A stretch of 5,495 nucleotides of DNA from JAHFUI01 sp041485905 (GCA_041485905.1 JBGPKK010000265.1:1-5495); one strand, 5' to 3'; positions 1-5,495 are shown, numbered from the stretch's first letter. The notes: generated from the sequence alone by a model not told the origin. Translations and numbers: made by a program.

Positions 1-600
1 CGTCCTCCTCCGATCGAGCCACACGCCAGTCAGCCCTGCCGCTCGCGCCGCCAGGGCATCGGTCTCGTAGCGGTCCCCCACATACAGACAGTTGTTCGGC
101 GATTCGCCCGCTAACGCGCAGGCACGAAGAAAGATGTCCGGAGCCGGCTTGGCATGGCCATGCTCCTCGGAAATCACGATGCACTCAAATCTGTCCGCGA
201 TGCCGGTCCGCGCCAGCTTCCGACGTTGCTGAGAGCCTTGCCCGTTCGAGACGACGCCAAGACGACGGGGCGAGACGCGCTCGAAACATGGCAGGACGTC
301 GGGAAACAACGACCAATTCGCTTCGTAGGTCGCCAGGTAGCCTTCAAAGAGGTCATCCGCGGCGGCGTCTGAGAGATCAGGATCGATCGTCTGCCTCACC
401 CGATCGCGGCGTTGTCCTTGAAATGAGACTTCGCCGGCGAGATAGCGGCCGAAGTGTTGGTCCAAGGCGGCGCTCCAGCCCAGGAGGAACGCGTCAAGCT
501 GTATCGGCAGGCCGGCGCTCTGATGGAGCTTCGTCGCGGCCGATCGCTCGGCCGCCGTGTGATCCAAGAGCGTGTCGTCTATGTCAAGGAGAACCAACAC
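1..600 (-). CDS. HAD-superfamily hydrolase (YjjG/YfnB-like phosphatase), C-terminus cut by window edge
   Basis: 200 codons are visible, still open at the left edge. All four HAD motifs are present: motif I DIDDT (residues 6-10; D6 nucleophile, D8 acid/base), motif II SNG (118-120), motif III lysine K152 in HAKPAPDIF, and motif IV GDRYETD (175-181), which binds Mg2+. A roughly 100-residue, mostly helical stretch between motifs I and II is the C1 cap. Family members dephosphorylate small cytosolic metabolites such as nucleoside monophosphates or sugar phosphates; the substrate here cannot be read from sequence. The family usually runs 220-240 residues, so about 20-40 are missing beyond the edge. 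The start is GTG at 600: motif I follows at the normal distance, GGGAG sits 7 nt upstream, and no ATG is available. It lies downstream of the uma2-like gene on the same strand, separated by 139 nt. Family assignment is firm; substrate is unknown. Confidence 0.93.
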   Translation of the reverse strand, partial: MLVLLDIDDTLLDHTAAERSAATKLHQSAGLPIQLDAFLLGWSAALDQHFGRYLAGEVSFQGQRRDRVRQTIDPDLSDAAADDLFEGYLATYEANWSLFPDVLPCFERVSPRRLGVVSNGQGSQQRRKLARTGIADRFECIVISEEHGHAKPAPDIFLRACALAGESPNNCLYVGDRYETDALAARAAGLTGVWLDRRRT

Positions 601-607
601 ACGGCTT

Positions 608-618
608 CTCCCACCTCC
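608..618 (-). promoter_or_regulatory. Ribosome binding site of the HAD gene
   Basis: The minus strand reads GGAGGTGGGAG ending 7 nt before the GTG at 600. It contains two purine cores, GGAGG and GGGAG; the proximal one has ideal spacing. This supports GTG 600 as the start even though the codon is not ATG. Confidence 0.6.
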
Positions 619-628
619 AGACCAGGCC

Positions 629-728
629 GTATCCCTCTGCTGGCCGGATGCCAAAACTCTTTTCGTAGAGTTCCGGCCCTTCGATCAGAGCCAGGATGTG
701 TTCCGGTGCCTGCCGGCACCAGCTCGAG
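629..728 (-). pseudogene. Probable remnant of a GNAT-family acetyltransferase gene (N-terminal fragment, frameshifted)
   Basis: Between the uma2-like stop and the HAD start, the minus strand encodes LELVPA in one frame (728-711). In the next frame it encodes APEHILALIEGPELYEK and continues SFGIRPAEGY (709-629). Treating the base at 710 as a one-base insertion joins the two into a single stretch. From memory this resembles the N-terminus of many bacterial GNAT N-acetyltransferases, which open with an LELVPATPEHL..LIEGPE.FE..FGL...EGY-like segment. No start codon precedes it. After about 629 the resemblance stops, and the reading frame ends at 586-584 inside the HAD gene. The acetyl-CoA-binding part is absent, so it cannot be an active enzyme. 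The fragment begins directly after the uma2-like stop, and its far end overlaps the leader of the HAD gene. The resemblance is recalled, not searched, so chance coding is possible. Confidence 0.45.
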
Positions 729-739
729 GCCCGGTGTCT

Positions 740-1321
740 TTATCGTGATGGCAGATCCTGGAAGATCGCTGAGAGCTCCACGGTCAGATCCGGGAAAAGG
801 GGACTCGTGAATCGGTCGCCCGCTTCATTGATGTACTCGCCAACCCGCCGGAAGGGAAGGTCCGAGCTCCCTCGTCGATACACCTTCACAGTCTCCTGCT
901 CCGGATCGATCACCCAGTATTCGGAAACATCGAAGCGCTCATAGAGCCGTCGTTTTACGATGTTGTCGATCCGTCGACTGCTCGGCGACAGCACTTCGAC
1001 CGCGAGATCCGGAGATCCGGCAATGTTCTTGTGTGTCAGGATTCCGTCCCGGGCGTGCGATACGAACAACAAGTCCGGCTCGACGACGTCGAACTGGGAA
1101 AAGACGACATCGAGGGGCGCCAGGAGGATTCGGCCAACCGGATGCGCTACCAGGTAGCCGCGGATCAGGAAATGGAGGTTTCCGATCACGATCTGGTGCG
1201 GCAACGCGGGTGACGCTGACACGTACAGCTTACCGTCGATGATTTCCCGCCGCAGCCCATCGTCCGGGAACAGCGCAAGATCTTCGTACGAGTAGCGGAT
1301 CGATTCGCGCACCGCGTCCAT
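740..1321 (-). CDS. Uma2-family (DUF820) putative restriction endonuclease-like protein
   Basis: 193 residues, the usual length for this PD-(D/E)XK-fold family. The family signature is complete: YSYEDLALFPDDG (10-22), the EIIDGKLYVSASP strand (26-38), VEPDLLFV with the conserved D83, PDLAVEVLSPSS with E109, then the D119/K123 helix and SEYWVIDPE (133-141). The predicted catalytic acids are D83 and E109; K123 may contribute the lysine. The family is expanded in Cyanobacteria, Chloroflexi, Acidobacteria and similar phyla. Its role is poorly defined; nuclease activity is inferred from the fold. Start choice: ATG 1321 has GAGAGGAG 9 nt upstream and gives the family's normal N-terminus. ATG 1342 would add seven residues and lacks a Shine-Dalgarno, but lies 7 nt after a TAGAAT box. 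The farther ATG at 1462 adds an atypical 47-residue tail and is unlikely. The gene appears to have its own promoter, separate from the leu operon. Confidence 0.9.
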   Translation of the reverse strand: MDAVRESIRYSYEDLALFPDDGLRREIIDGKLYVSASPALPHQIVIGNLHFLIRGYLVAHPVGRILLAPLDVVFSQFDVVEPDLLFVSHARDGILTHKNIAGSPDLAVEVLSPSSRRIDNIVKRRLYERFDVSEYWVIDPEQETVKVYRRGSSDLPFRRVGEYINEAGDRFTSPLFPDLTVELSAIFQDLPSR

Positions 1322-1330
1322 CTTCGGCGG

Positions 1331-1338
1331 CTCCTCTC
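1331..1338 (-). promoter_or_regulatory. Shine-Dalgarno of the uma2-like gene
   Basis: GAGAGGAG on the minus strand, 9 nt before ATG 1321. It is the strongest ribosome site in the window and is the main reason to prefer this start over the in-frame ATGs at 1342 and 1462. Confidence 0.75.
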
Positions 1339-1349
1339 GCATAGCCGCG

Positions 1350-1358
1350 ATTCTAGCA
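1350..1358 (-). promoter_or_regulatory. Extended -10 promoter of the uma2-like gene
   Basis: The minus strand reads TGCTAGAAT, an extended -10 (TGn followed by TAGAAT, close to TATAAT). No good -35 hexamer is found 16-18 nt upstream, which is usual for extended -10 promoters. Transcription would begin near 1343, giving a leader of about 20 nt that carries the GAGAGGAG ribosome site. Confidence 0.5.
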
Positions 1359-1444
1359 TCGTCGTGAGCATTCACACGATGCACAGTTCGGGCCGCCGAG
1401 AACAGAGGCGATTCTTTAAGGAGATGGAGACGAGGCGAGGTGTT

Positions 1445-1463
1445 GGTGGCGGTATTTGCCACC
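1445..1463 (-). other. Small stem-loop between the SMP-30-like gene and the uma2-like gene
   Basis: On the minus strand GGTGGC and GCCACC form a perfect 6-bp stem around a 7-nt loop, about 60 nt past the stop of the SMP-30-like gene. It could slow or end transcription of the leu operon, but no T-run follows on either strand, so it is not a standard intrinsic terminator. Confidence 0.25.
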
Positions 1464-1523
1464 GCGAGGATTGTGCGTTATCTCATTTGTTGCCGGTCCG
1501 GCTGTCCGCTGGTTCGCGCGATC

Positions 1524-2480
1524 TCATCGAGGAAGACCGGCAATGTCGGTCCGCACTCGAAACAGCGTCTTGCCCGCTGTGATGTAAAGCGTCTTCATAT
1601 CCGGCCCGCCGAACGTATTGTTCGTGATGAAGTCTTCCGGGATCGGAATGAACTTGAGCAGCTTGCCCGCAGGCGAGATGACGTAGACGCCGGCCTTGGT
1701 GTCGAGCGTCTCGGAGCTTCCGCGAAGCTGGTTCATGCCGGCTGAGGCGTACAGATTTCCCTGCACATCGATGCTCATGCCGTCCGCGCTCCGGCCTGGA
1801 TAGAAGTTGTAGTGCATCCGCATGTTGCGAACCGTCCCATCGGGCTGCAAGTCATAGGAGCGAATCATGCGCGCGCCGCCCTGCGCCTGATTGGACTCGA
1901 CAAGGTACAGCTTCCGGTCATCCGGCGAGACTTGAATCCCATTGGGGCGCTGGACGTCGGGCGCCGAGAGGATCCGTGCCAGCTTGCCGGGTGCGTCAAC
2001 CCGGTAAACGGCCGCGCCGGCCAGGTCGGTGAAGTACAGCCTGCCTCTGCCGTCGATGGTGACGTCGTTGGGCCCTTGCAGCGGTTTGCCGTCGTAGTTG
2101 TCGGCGAGCACCTCGATCCGGCCGGTCTTCAGGTCGGTTCGGGTTACCTGTGGCTTGCCCTTCAGTTTCACCCCCGGCCGCTCGAACTCCGCGCCTTCAC
2201 ACGCTATCAGCCGCCCCTGCGGATCGATCAGCAGACCATTGGCCAGGTTGCTCTTCTCGCGGTAGGTGGAGAGCACGCCGTCCTTGCCGAGCTTCATGAT
2301 CCGCTGGTTGATGATGTCGGTGAAAAACACGTTGCCGTCCCGATCGGCGGCCGGGCCTTCGGTGAACGCCACCATCGTGGCGATCTCGGGCTGTTGGGCC
2401 GCCGCGGCCTTTGGCATCGCCAGACAGACGAGGACGATCGTCCTTGTCAGGATCTCGACGGAACGAAATCTCGAGATCAT
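1524..2480 (-). CDS. Secreted SMP-30/gluconolactonase/LRE-family beta-propeller protein
   Basis: 318 residues. A signal peptide is clear: basic start (R4, R6, R13), hydrophobic IVLVCLAM, and AAAA just before Q29, so the protein is probably exported to the periplasm. The rest is a six-bladed propeller of SMP-30/lactonase type, with repeating blade motifs: EGPAADRDGNVFFTD (41-55), NGLLIDPQGRLIACE (81-95), GPNDVTIDGRGRLYFTD (136-152), RPNGIQVSPDDRKLYLVES (178-196) and ADGMSIDVQGNLYAS (232-246). By family precedent E41, N180 and D233 would hold the divalent metal, with N138 lining the active site. Relatives hydrolyse sugar lactones such as gluconolactone, or organophosphates; the actual substrate is not known. 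It follows leuD by 7 nt and is probably co-transcribed with leuCD. No Shine-Dalgarno precedes ATG 2480 (the spacer is CCTCCCC), so translation may depend on ribosomes finishing leuD. The signal peptide supports this start; an in-frame extension upstream lies within leuD and is not needed. Confidence 0.88.
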   Translation of the reverse strand: MISRFRSVEILTRTIVLVCLAMPKAAAAQQPEIATMVAFTEGPAADRDGNVFFTDIINQRIMKLGKDGVLSTYREKSNLANGLLIDPQGRLIACEGAEFERPGVKLKGKPQVTRTDLKTGRIEVLADNYDGKPLQGPNDVTIDGRGRLYFTDLAGAAVYRVDAPGKLARILSAPDVQRPNGIQVSPDDRKLYLVESNQAQGGARMIRSYDLQPDGTVRNMRMHYNFYPGRSADGMSIDVQGNLYASAGMNQLRGSSETLDTKAGVYVISPAGKLLKFIPIPEDFITNNTFGGPDMKTLYITAGKTLFRVRTDIAGLPR

Positions 2481-2487
2481 GGGGAGG

Positions 2488-3105
2488 TCAGAAACCGGAG
2501 ATGTAAGGCAGCCGGTTCGCGACCGCGCGAACCTCATCGAACCGGTCGAGCAACATGGCGGTGGGATTCCACTGACCGCTGACGAATCCCTCCCGCAGCG
2601 CCGGCGATACCGAGCCCGCCACGCGAAGCGAACCGGCGGTGATCGCGCCGGATTCGACGTTGGCCTCCACGACGACCTCCGGCGTGCGCTCGATAAGTGT
2701 CTGCAACTGCTCGATCGACGCGCGGTCGGCCGCGAAGCACGGAAGGCCGAGCATCGCCGAGTTACCCTGGAAGATCTCCGAGAACGACTCGCCGATGACG
2801 GCGCGAATCCCGTACCGCGCCAGCCCCTGCGGCGCATGCTCGCGCGACGATCCGCAGCCGAAATTCCCGTTGACGACCAGCATCGTGGCGCCGGCGTAAC
2901 GCCGATCGCCAAACGGATGCTGCGGGTTGGCCTTTTGGTCGTCCTCGAACAGATGGCCTTCGAGGCCTTCGAACGAGACGACCCGCAGATACCGGGCCGG
3001 CATGATGCGGTCCGTGTCGATGTCGTTGCCGCGCAGTGGGATGGCCCGACCGCTCAACGACACGACGGGGTCGGGTGCCCCGCCCTGAGCTGTTTCCAGG
3101 GTCAT
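2488..3105 (-). CDS. leuD: 3-isopropylmalate dehydratase small subunit
   Basis: 205 residues, a normal length. With LeuC it forms isopropylmalate isomerase, which converts 2-isopropylmalate to 3-isopropylmalate in cytosolic leucine biosynthesis. The swivel-domain motifs are intact: GNDIDTDRIMPARYL (26-40), then GNFGCGSSREHAP (80-92), the substrate-recognition loop, and IGESFSEIFQGN further on. The DTDRIMPAR form and the SFEGLEGHLFEDD region resemble the cyanobacterial/acidobacterial type rather than the E. coli enzyme. The start ATG 3105 overlaps the leuC stop as ATGA, and AAGGGG (3118-3113) lies 7 nt upstream inside leuC, so the two subunits are translationally coupled. The open frame continues farther upstream, but only as an antiparallel reading of leuC. 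Assignment is very firm; a related substrate such as homoaconitate is possible but less likely. Confidence 0.96.
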   Translation of the reverse strand: MTLETAQGGAPDPVVSLSGRAIPLRGNDIDTDRIMPARYLRVVSFEGLEGHLFEDDQKANPQHPFGDRRYAGATMLVVNGNFGCGSSREHAPQGLARYGIRAVIGESFSEIFQGNSAMLGLPCFAADRASIEQLQTLIERTPEVVVEANVESGAITAGSLRVAGSVSPALREGFVSGQWNPTAMLLDRFDEVRAVANRLPYISGF

Positions 3106-4490
3106 GCGGGCGCCCCTTCGAGGATTTCGCGGACGTCGGCCACTTCGCCGGCCAGGGCAGCGGCGGCCACCATCGCCGGGCTCATCAGCAGCGTGCGGCC
3201 GGTGGGGCTGCCTTGCCGGCCTTTGAAATTGCGGTTCGACGAAGAGGCGCAGACCTGCTGACCCTCCAGCCGGTCGGTGTTCATGCCCAGGCACATCGAG
3301 CAGCCGGCGCCCCGCCACTCGAACCCGGCGGCCATGAAGACCTCGTGCAGGCCGCGTGCTTCCGCGTCGCGCGCGACCGTATTCGATCCGGGCACGACGA
3401 GCGCTTTCACATGCTTCGCCACGTGGTGACCTCGGACCACCCGCGCCGCCTCTTCCAGATCCGAAAGACGGCCGTTGGTGCACGATCCGATGAAGGCGAC
3501 GTCGATTTTCGTGCCCCGCACGCGCGCGCCGCGGGAGAACCCCATGAAGGCGAGCGCTTCCTCGTCCGCATCGCCTGGAATCGACTCGCCGATGCTCACC
3601 GATTGCCCGGGGTTGATGCCCCACGTCACGGTTGGTTCGATGTCGGCGGCTTCCAACCGCACGCGGTCGTCATACGGCGCGTTCGCGTCGGAAGCGACGT
3701 CTCGCCACCACGTCACGGCCCGGTCGAAGCCGTCTCCGGCCGGCGCGAAGCGCCGCCCCCGCAGGTATGCAAACGTGGTGTCGTCCGGATTGACGTACCC
3801 GGCGCGCGCGCCGCCTTCGATCGACATGTTGCAGATCGTCATCCGCTCGTCGATCGTCATCCCGTCAATCGCGCTGCCGCCGTACTCGTACGCGTAGCCA
3901 TTACCGCCCTGCACGCCCAGGCGCCTGATGATCGTCAGGATCACGTCCTTCGCGTACACGCCGGGCGACAGCCGCCCGTTCACGTCGATGCGGCGGACCT
4001 TCAGCGGCTCGAGCGCCAGGCACTGCGACGCGAGCACGTCACGCACCTGCGACGTGCCGATGCCGAACGCGATCGCTCCGACAGCGCCGTGCGTCGAGGT
4101 GTGGCTGTCGCCGCACGCGATCGTCATGCCGGGCTGCGTCAAACCGAGCGCCGGACCGATAACATGGACGATGCCCTGTTCCGGACTATCGGGCGCCCAG
4201 AGATTGATCCCGAATTCGCGGCAGTTGCGCTCCAGCGCGGTCGTCATCTCCTCGGCCATCAGATCGAGGAACGGCCGCCGCCGTGAATCGGTGGGGACGA
4301 TGTGATCGACGGTGGCGAAGGTGCGCTGCGGATAGGCGACGCGCCAGCCGTGTTGGCGCAACATGTCGAACGCCTGCGGGCTGGTCACCTCATGCACGAG
4401 GTGCAGACCCACGAAGAGCTGAGTCTGTCCGCTCGGCAGCGTGCGCACAGTATGGGCGTTCCAGACTTTCTGAAAGAGTGTTTCAGCCAT
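3102..4490 (-). CDS. leuC: 3-isopropylmalate dehydratase large subunit
   Basis: 462 residues, matching the family's usual 460-475. It carries the 4Fe-4S cluster and most of the active site of isopropylmalate isomerase. The three cluster cysteines are all present: C337 in GSCTNGR and C397/C400 in GCSMCLG. Other hallmarks are HLVHEVTSPQAF (30-41), TVDHIVPT (60-67), ACGDSHTSTHGAVGAI (125-140), YEYGG (201-205) and SNRNFKGRQGS (418-428). The SPTGRTLLMSPAM stretch (428-440) is closer to cyanobacterial LeuC than to the GGRTHLVSPAM form of E. coli. It is first in an operon with leuD (4-nt overlap) and the SMP-30-like gene. ATG 4490 gives the standard MAETLFQKVW-like N-terminus, but no Shine-Dalgarno precedes it. 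Its 5' end lies 30 nt from the divergent protease gene. No leader peptide or T-box is visible, since there is almost no room for a leader. Confidence 0.97.
   Translation of the reverse strand: MAETLFQKVWNAHTVRTLPSGQTQLFVGLHLVHEVTSPQAFDMLRQHGWRVAYPQRTFATVDHIVPTDSRRRPFLDLMAEEMTTALERNCREFGINLWAPDSPEQGIVHVIGPALGLTQPGMTIACGDSHTSTHGAVGAIAFGIGTSQVRDVLASQCLALEPLKVRRIDVNGRLSPGVYAKDVILTIIRRLGVQGGNGYAYEYGGSAIDGMTIDERMTICNMSIEGGARAGYVNPDDTTFAYLRGRRFAPAGDGFDRAVTWWRDVASDANAPYDDRVRLEAADIEPTVTWGINPGQSVSIGESIPGDADEEALAFMGFSRGARVRGTKIDVAFIGSCTNGRLSDLEEAARVVRGHHVAKHVKALVVPGSNTVARDAEARGLHEVFMAAGFEWRGAGCSMCLGMNTDRLEGQQVCASSSNRNFKGRQGSPTGRTLLMSPAMVAAAALAGEVADVREILEGAPA
3113..3118 (-). promoter_or_regulatory. Ribosome binding site of leuD inside leuC
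   Basis: AAGGGG on the minus strand, 7 nt before ATG 3105, within the last codons of leuC. It fixes the leuD start at the ATGA overlap. Confidence 0.5.
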
Positions 4491-4508
4491 ATGAGTGATG
4501 ACAGCAGC

Positions 4509-4515
4509 TAGAATA
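4509..4515. promoter_or_regulatory. Overlapping divergent -10 elements shared by leuC and the protease gene
   Basis: The plus strand reads TAGAAT (4509-4514) and the minus strand reads TATTCT (4515-4510). Both match the -10 pattern TAnnnT and they overlap by five bases. On the plus strand transcription would begin at or next to the ATG at 4521. On the minus strand it would begin near 4503, about 13 nt before the leuC ATG at 4490. Neither side has a clear -35 hexamer or a TGn extension, so this rests on position and symmetry. Confidence 0.4.
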
Positions 4516-4520
4516 CCTGA

Positions 4521-5495
4521 ATGCGTTGTTTTCGTGTTCCCCTGTTTTTGCTCGCGCTGTCGGTCGGCCTGTTCAACATTTTCGGCGCCGCCGGCCGCGG
4601 ACAGACGTCGAGCCTCGCGCCGCTCGACGTGGTGCTGGGTCTCGGTCTTCCGGCCATCGATCGCGGCGTCGTCGAGGACGTCTCACGCGGCCCGGTATCG
4701 GGTCTTCACTCGATCCGCTCGAGCGCTGCCGTGCCGGATCGGATTGGCGCTGGCTTCCGGTACATGCCGGGCCGGGTCATCGTGAAATTCCGCGACGGTG
4801 TATCGTCCGCGGCGCGGCTGTCGGCGCTCTCGGCGGGTTCGCGCACCGCCTCAATCTCCGAGAAGCCTGCCTATGCGAACTTTGACGTGGTCCGCATCGA
4901 CGAGGCTGAAGACGCGGAGGCCGTCGCGGCGTCGCTTCAGCAGCGCGCGGACGTCGAGTACGCGCAGGCGGACTATCGCATCCACGCGGAATTCAAGCCA
5001 AACGATCCCCTGTATGCGACGCGCCAGTGGAATCTTCCGATGATCGACATGGAGCGCGCCTGGGACATTCAACCTCAGGCCGGATCCTCGATCATCGTGG
5101 CGGTCATCGACACCGGCATCGCGTACGCGAACGCCACAATCGTCGCGACGGCGGGCGCGTGGTTCGAAGACTGCATCGGCAGGCCGCCGGGCTGCGTGGT
5201 GGGACCGCGTCCCGCGCTGGGCCGGATCACGTTGCCCTACGTGGCCGCCACGCAGCTTGGAGCCGGCAGTCGGTTCGTCGCGCCCCGCGATTTCATCTGG
5301 GACGGGAACGTCCCCCTGGACTTCGACGGCCACGGCACGCACGTCAGCGGCACGATCGGCCAGCTGACCAACGACGGCATCGGCACGGCCGGCGTGGCGT
5401 TTGGCGTGAGGCTGATGCCGGTCAAAGTACTCGACTCCGACTGGGACTTCATTTTCGGCTCGCCGCATCAGGCCACCGACGACGTGGTCGCGCAG
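4521..5495 (+). CDS. Secreted subtilisin-like serine protease (peptidase S8), C-terminal part cut by window edge
   Basis: 325 codons are visible and open at the right edge. A signal peptide (RCFR, then VPLFLLALSVGLFNIFGAA) leads into an unassigned segment (about 29-82). An inhibitor-I9-type propeptide follows, from GRVIVKF (84-90) to VEYAQADY (145-152); it folds the enzyme and is removed on maturation. The mature enzyme opens with NDPLYATRQWNL (161-172). Catalytic D197 lies in VAVIDTGI and catalytic H271 in DGHGTHVSGTIG; then GVAFGVRLMPVKVLD is the usual strand before the substrate-binding region. The GTS serine motif must lie beyond the edge. The D-to-H gap is 74 residues, longer than the roughly 32 of subtilisin, and carries C218 and C225, a likely disulfide. 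ATG 4521 fits the signal peptide; there is no Shine-Dalgarno and a TAGAAT box ends 6 nt upstream, suggesting a leaderless mRNA. The product is presumably an exported, general extracellular protease. Family is certain; total length is unknown. Confidence 0.93.
   Translation, partial: MRCFRVPLFLLALSVGLFNIFGAAGRGQTSSLAPLDVVLGLGLPAIDRGVVEDVSRGPVSGLHSIRSSAAVPDRIGAGFRYMPGRVIVKFRDGVSSAARLSALSAGSRTASISEKPAYANFDVVRIDEAEDAEAVAASLQQRADVEYAQADYRIHAEFKPNDPLYATRQWNLPMIDMERAWDIQPQAGSSIIVAVIDTGIAYANATIVATAGAWFEDCIGRPPGCVVGPRPALGRITLPYVAATQLGAGSRFVAPRDFIWDGNVPLDFDGHGTHVSGTIGQLTNDGIGTAGVAFGVRLMPVKVLDSDWDFIFGSPHQATDDVVAQ

Noticed and set aside
1322..1462. N-terminal extension of the uma2-like protein to ATG 1462
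   Set aside because: The extra 47 residues are not typical of the family, ATG 1462 lies inside a stem-loop, and a strong ribosome site serves ATG 1321.
1492..1502. Inverted repeat GCCGGTCCGGC as a terminator of the leu operon
   Set aside because: The stem leaves too short a loop and no T-run follows on the minus strand, so it cannot be called an intrinsic terminator.
2481..2912. Upstream extension of the SMP-30-like frame through leuD
   Set aside because: It would bury the signal peptide 144 residues inside the protein; the extension is an out-of-frame reading of leuD.
1812..3261. Plus-strand open frames opposite the SMP-30-like gene and leuD
   Set aside because: They are antisense to well-supported genes and have no family motifs or ribosome sites.
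3106..3624. Upstream extension of the leuD frame through leuC
   Set aside because: It is an out-of-frame reading of leuC with Arg/Gly-rich composition; ATG 3105 gives the standard LeuD length.
3036..4286. Plus-strand open frame of 416 codons opposite leuC
   Set aside because: It is the antisense of a fully motif-supported leuC. Its translation is Arg/Ala/His-rich with no recognisable domain, as expected of GC-rich shadow frames.
4851..5468. Minus-strand open frame opposite the protease
   Set aside because: The plus-strand frame encodes an uninterrupted S8 protease with catalytic Asp and His motifs; the antisense product is low-complexity Arg/Asp/Val-rich.

Overview
The window is GC-rich throughout and densely coding. 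Four genes (three complete, one partial) lie on the minus strand and one partial gene lies on the plus strand. Several traits together suggest an acidobacterium, perhaps of the Vicinamibacteria type. These are the high GC, a Uma2-family (DUF820) nuclease, a LeuC/LeuD pair carrying the signature residues of the cyanobacterial/acidobacterial-type enzyme, a secreted S8 protease with an I9 propeptide, and a TAGAAT box immediately upstream of start codons. This placement is an inference from sequence character, not a search result.

Layout, read in the minus-strand direction of transcription: leuC (4490-3102) overlaps leuD (3105-2488) by the four bases ATGA. It is followed after 7 nt by a secreted SMP-30/gluconolactonase-like beta-propeller protein (2480-1524). 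These three look like one operon. The first two genes form isopropylmalate isomerase of leucine biosynthesis; the third is an exported protein with no obvious link to leucine. A 202-nt gap (1523-1322) holds a small stem-loop and a good extended -10 promoter, followed by a Uma2-family nuclease gene (1321-740) with a strong Shine-Dalgarno. The next 139 nt (739-601) are not empty. They hold what looks like a frameshifted, truncated N-terminal remnant of a GNAT-type acetyltransferase gene. A HAD-family phosphatase gene (600-1) then runs off the left edge, missing its C-terminus.

On the plus strand, a secreted subtilisin-like (S8) protease starts at 4521, only 30 nt from the leuC start, and runs off the right edge before its catalytic serine. 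The 30-nt divergent gap contains a near-symmetric heptamer, TAGAATA, that reads as a -10 element on both strands. On the plus strand it lies 6 nt from the ATG with no Shine-Dalgarno, which suggests a leaderless protease mRNA.

I see no RNA genes, insertion sequences, CRISPR arrays or phage genes. I also see no convincing undescribed multi-gene system. The most interesting signals are the shared symmetric promoter, the decayed acetyltransferase fragment, the odd operon partner of leuCD, and the start-site choices.
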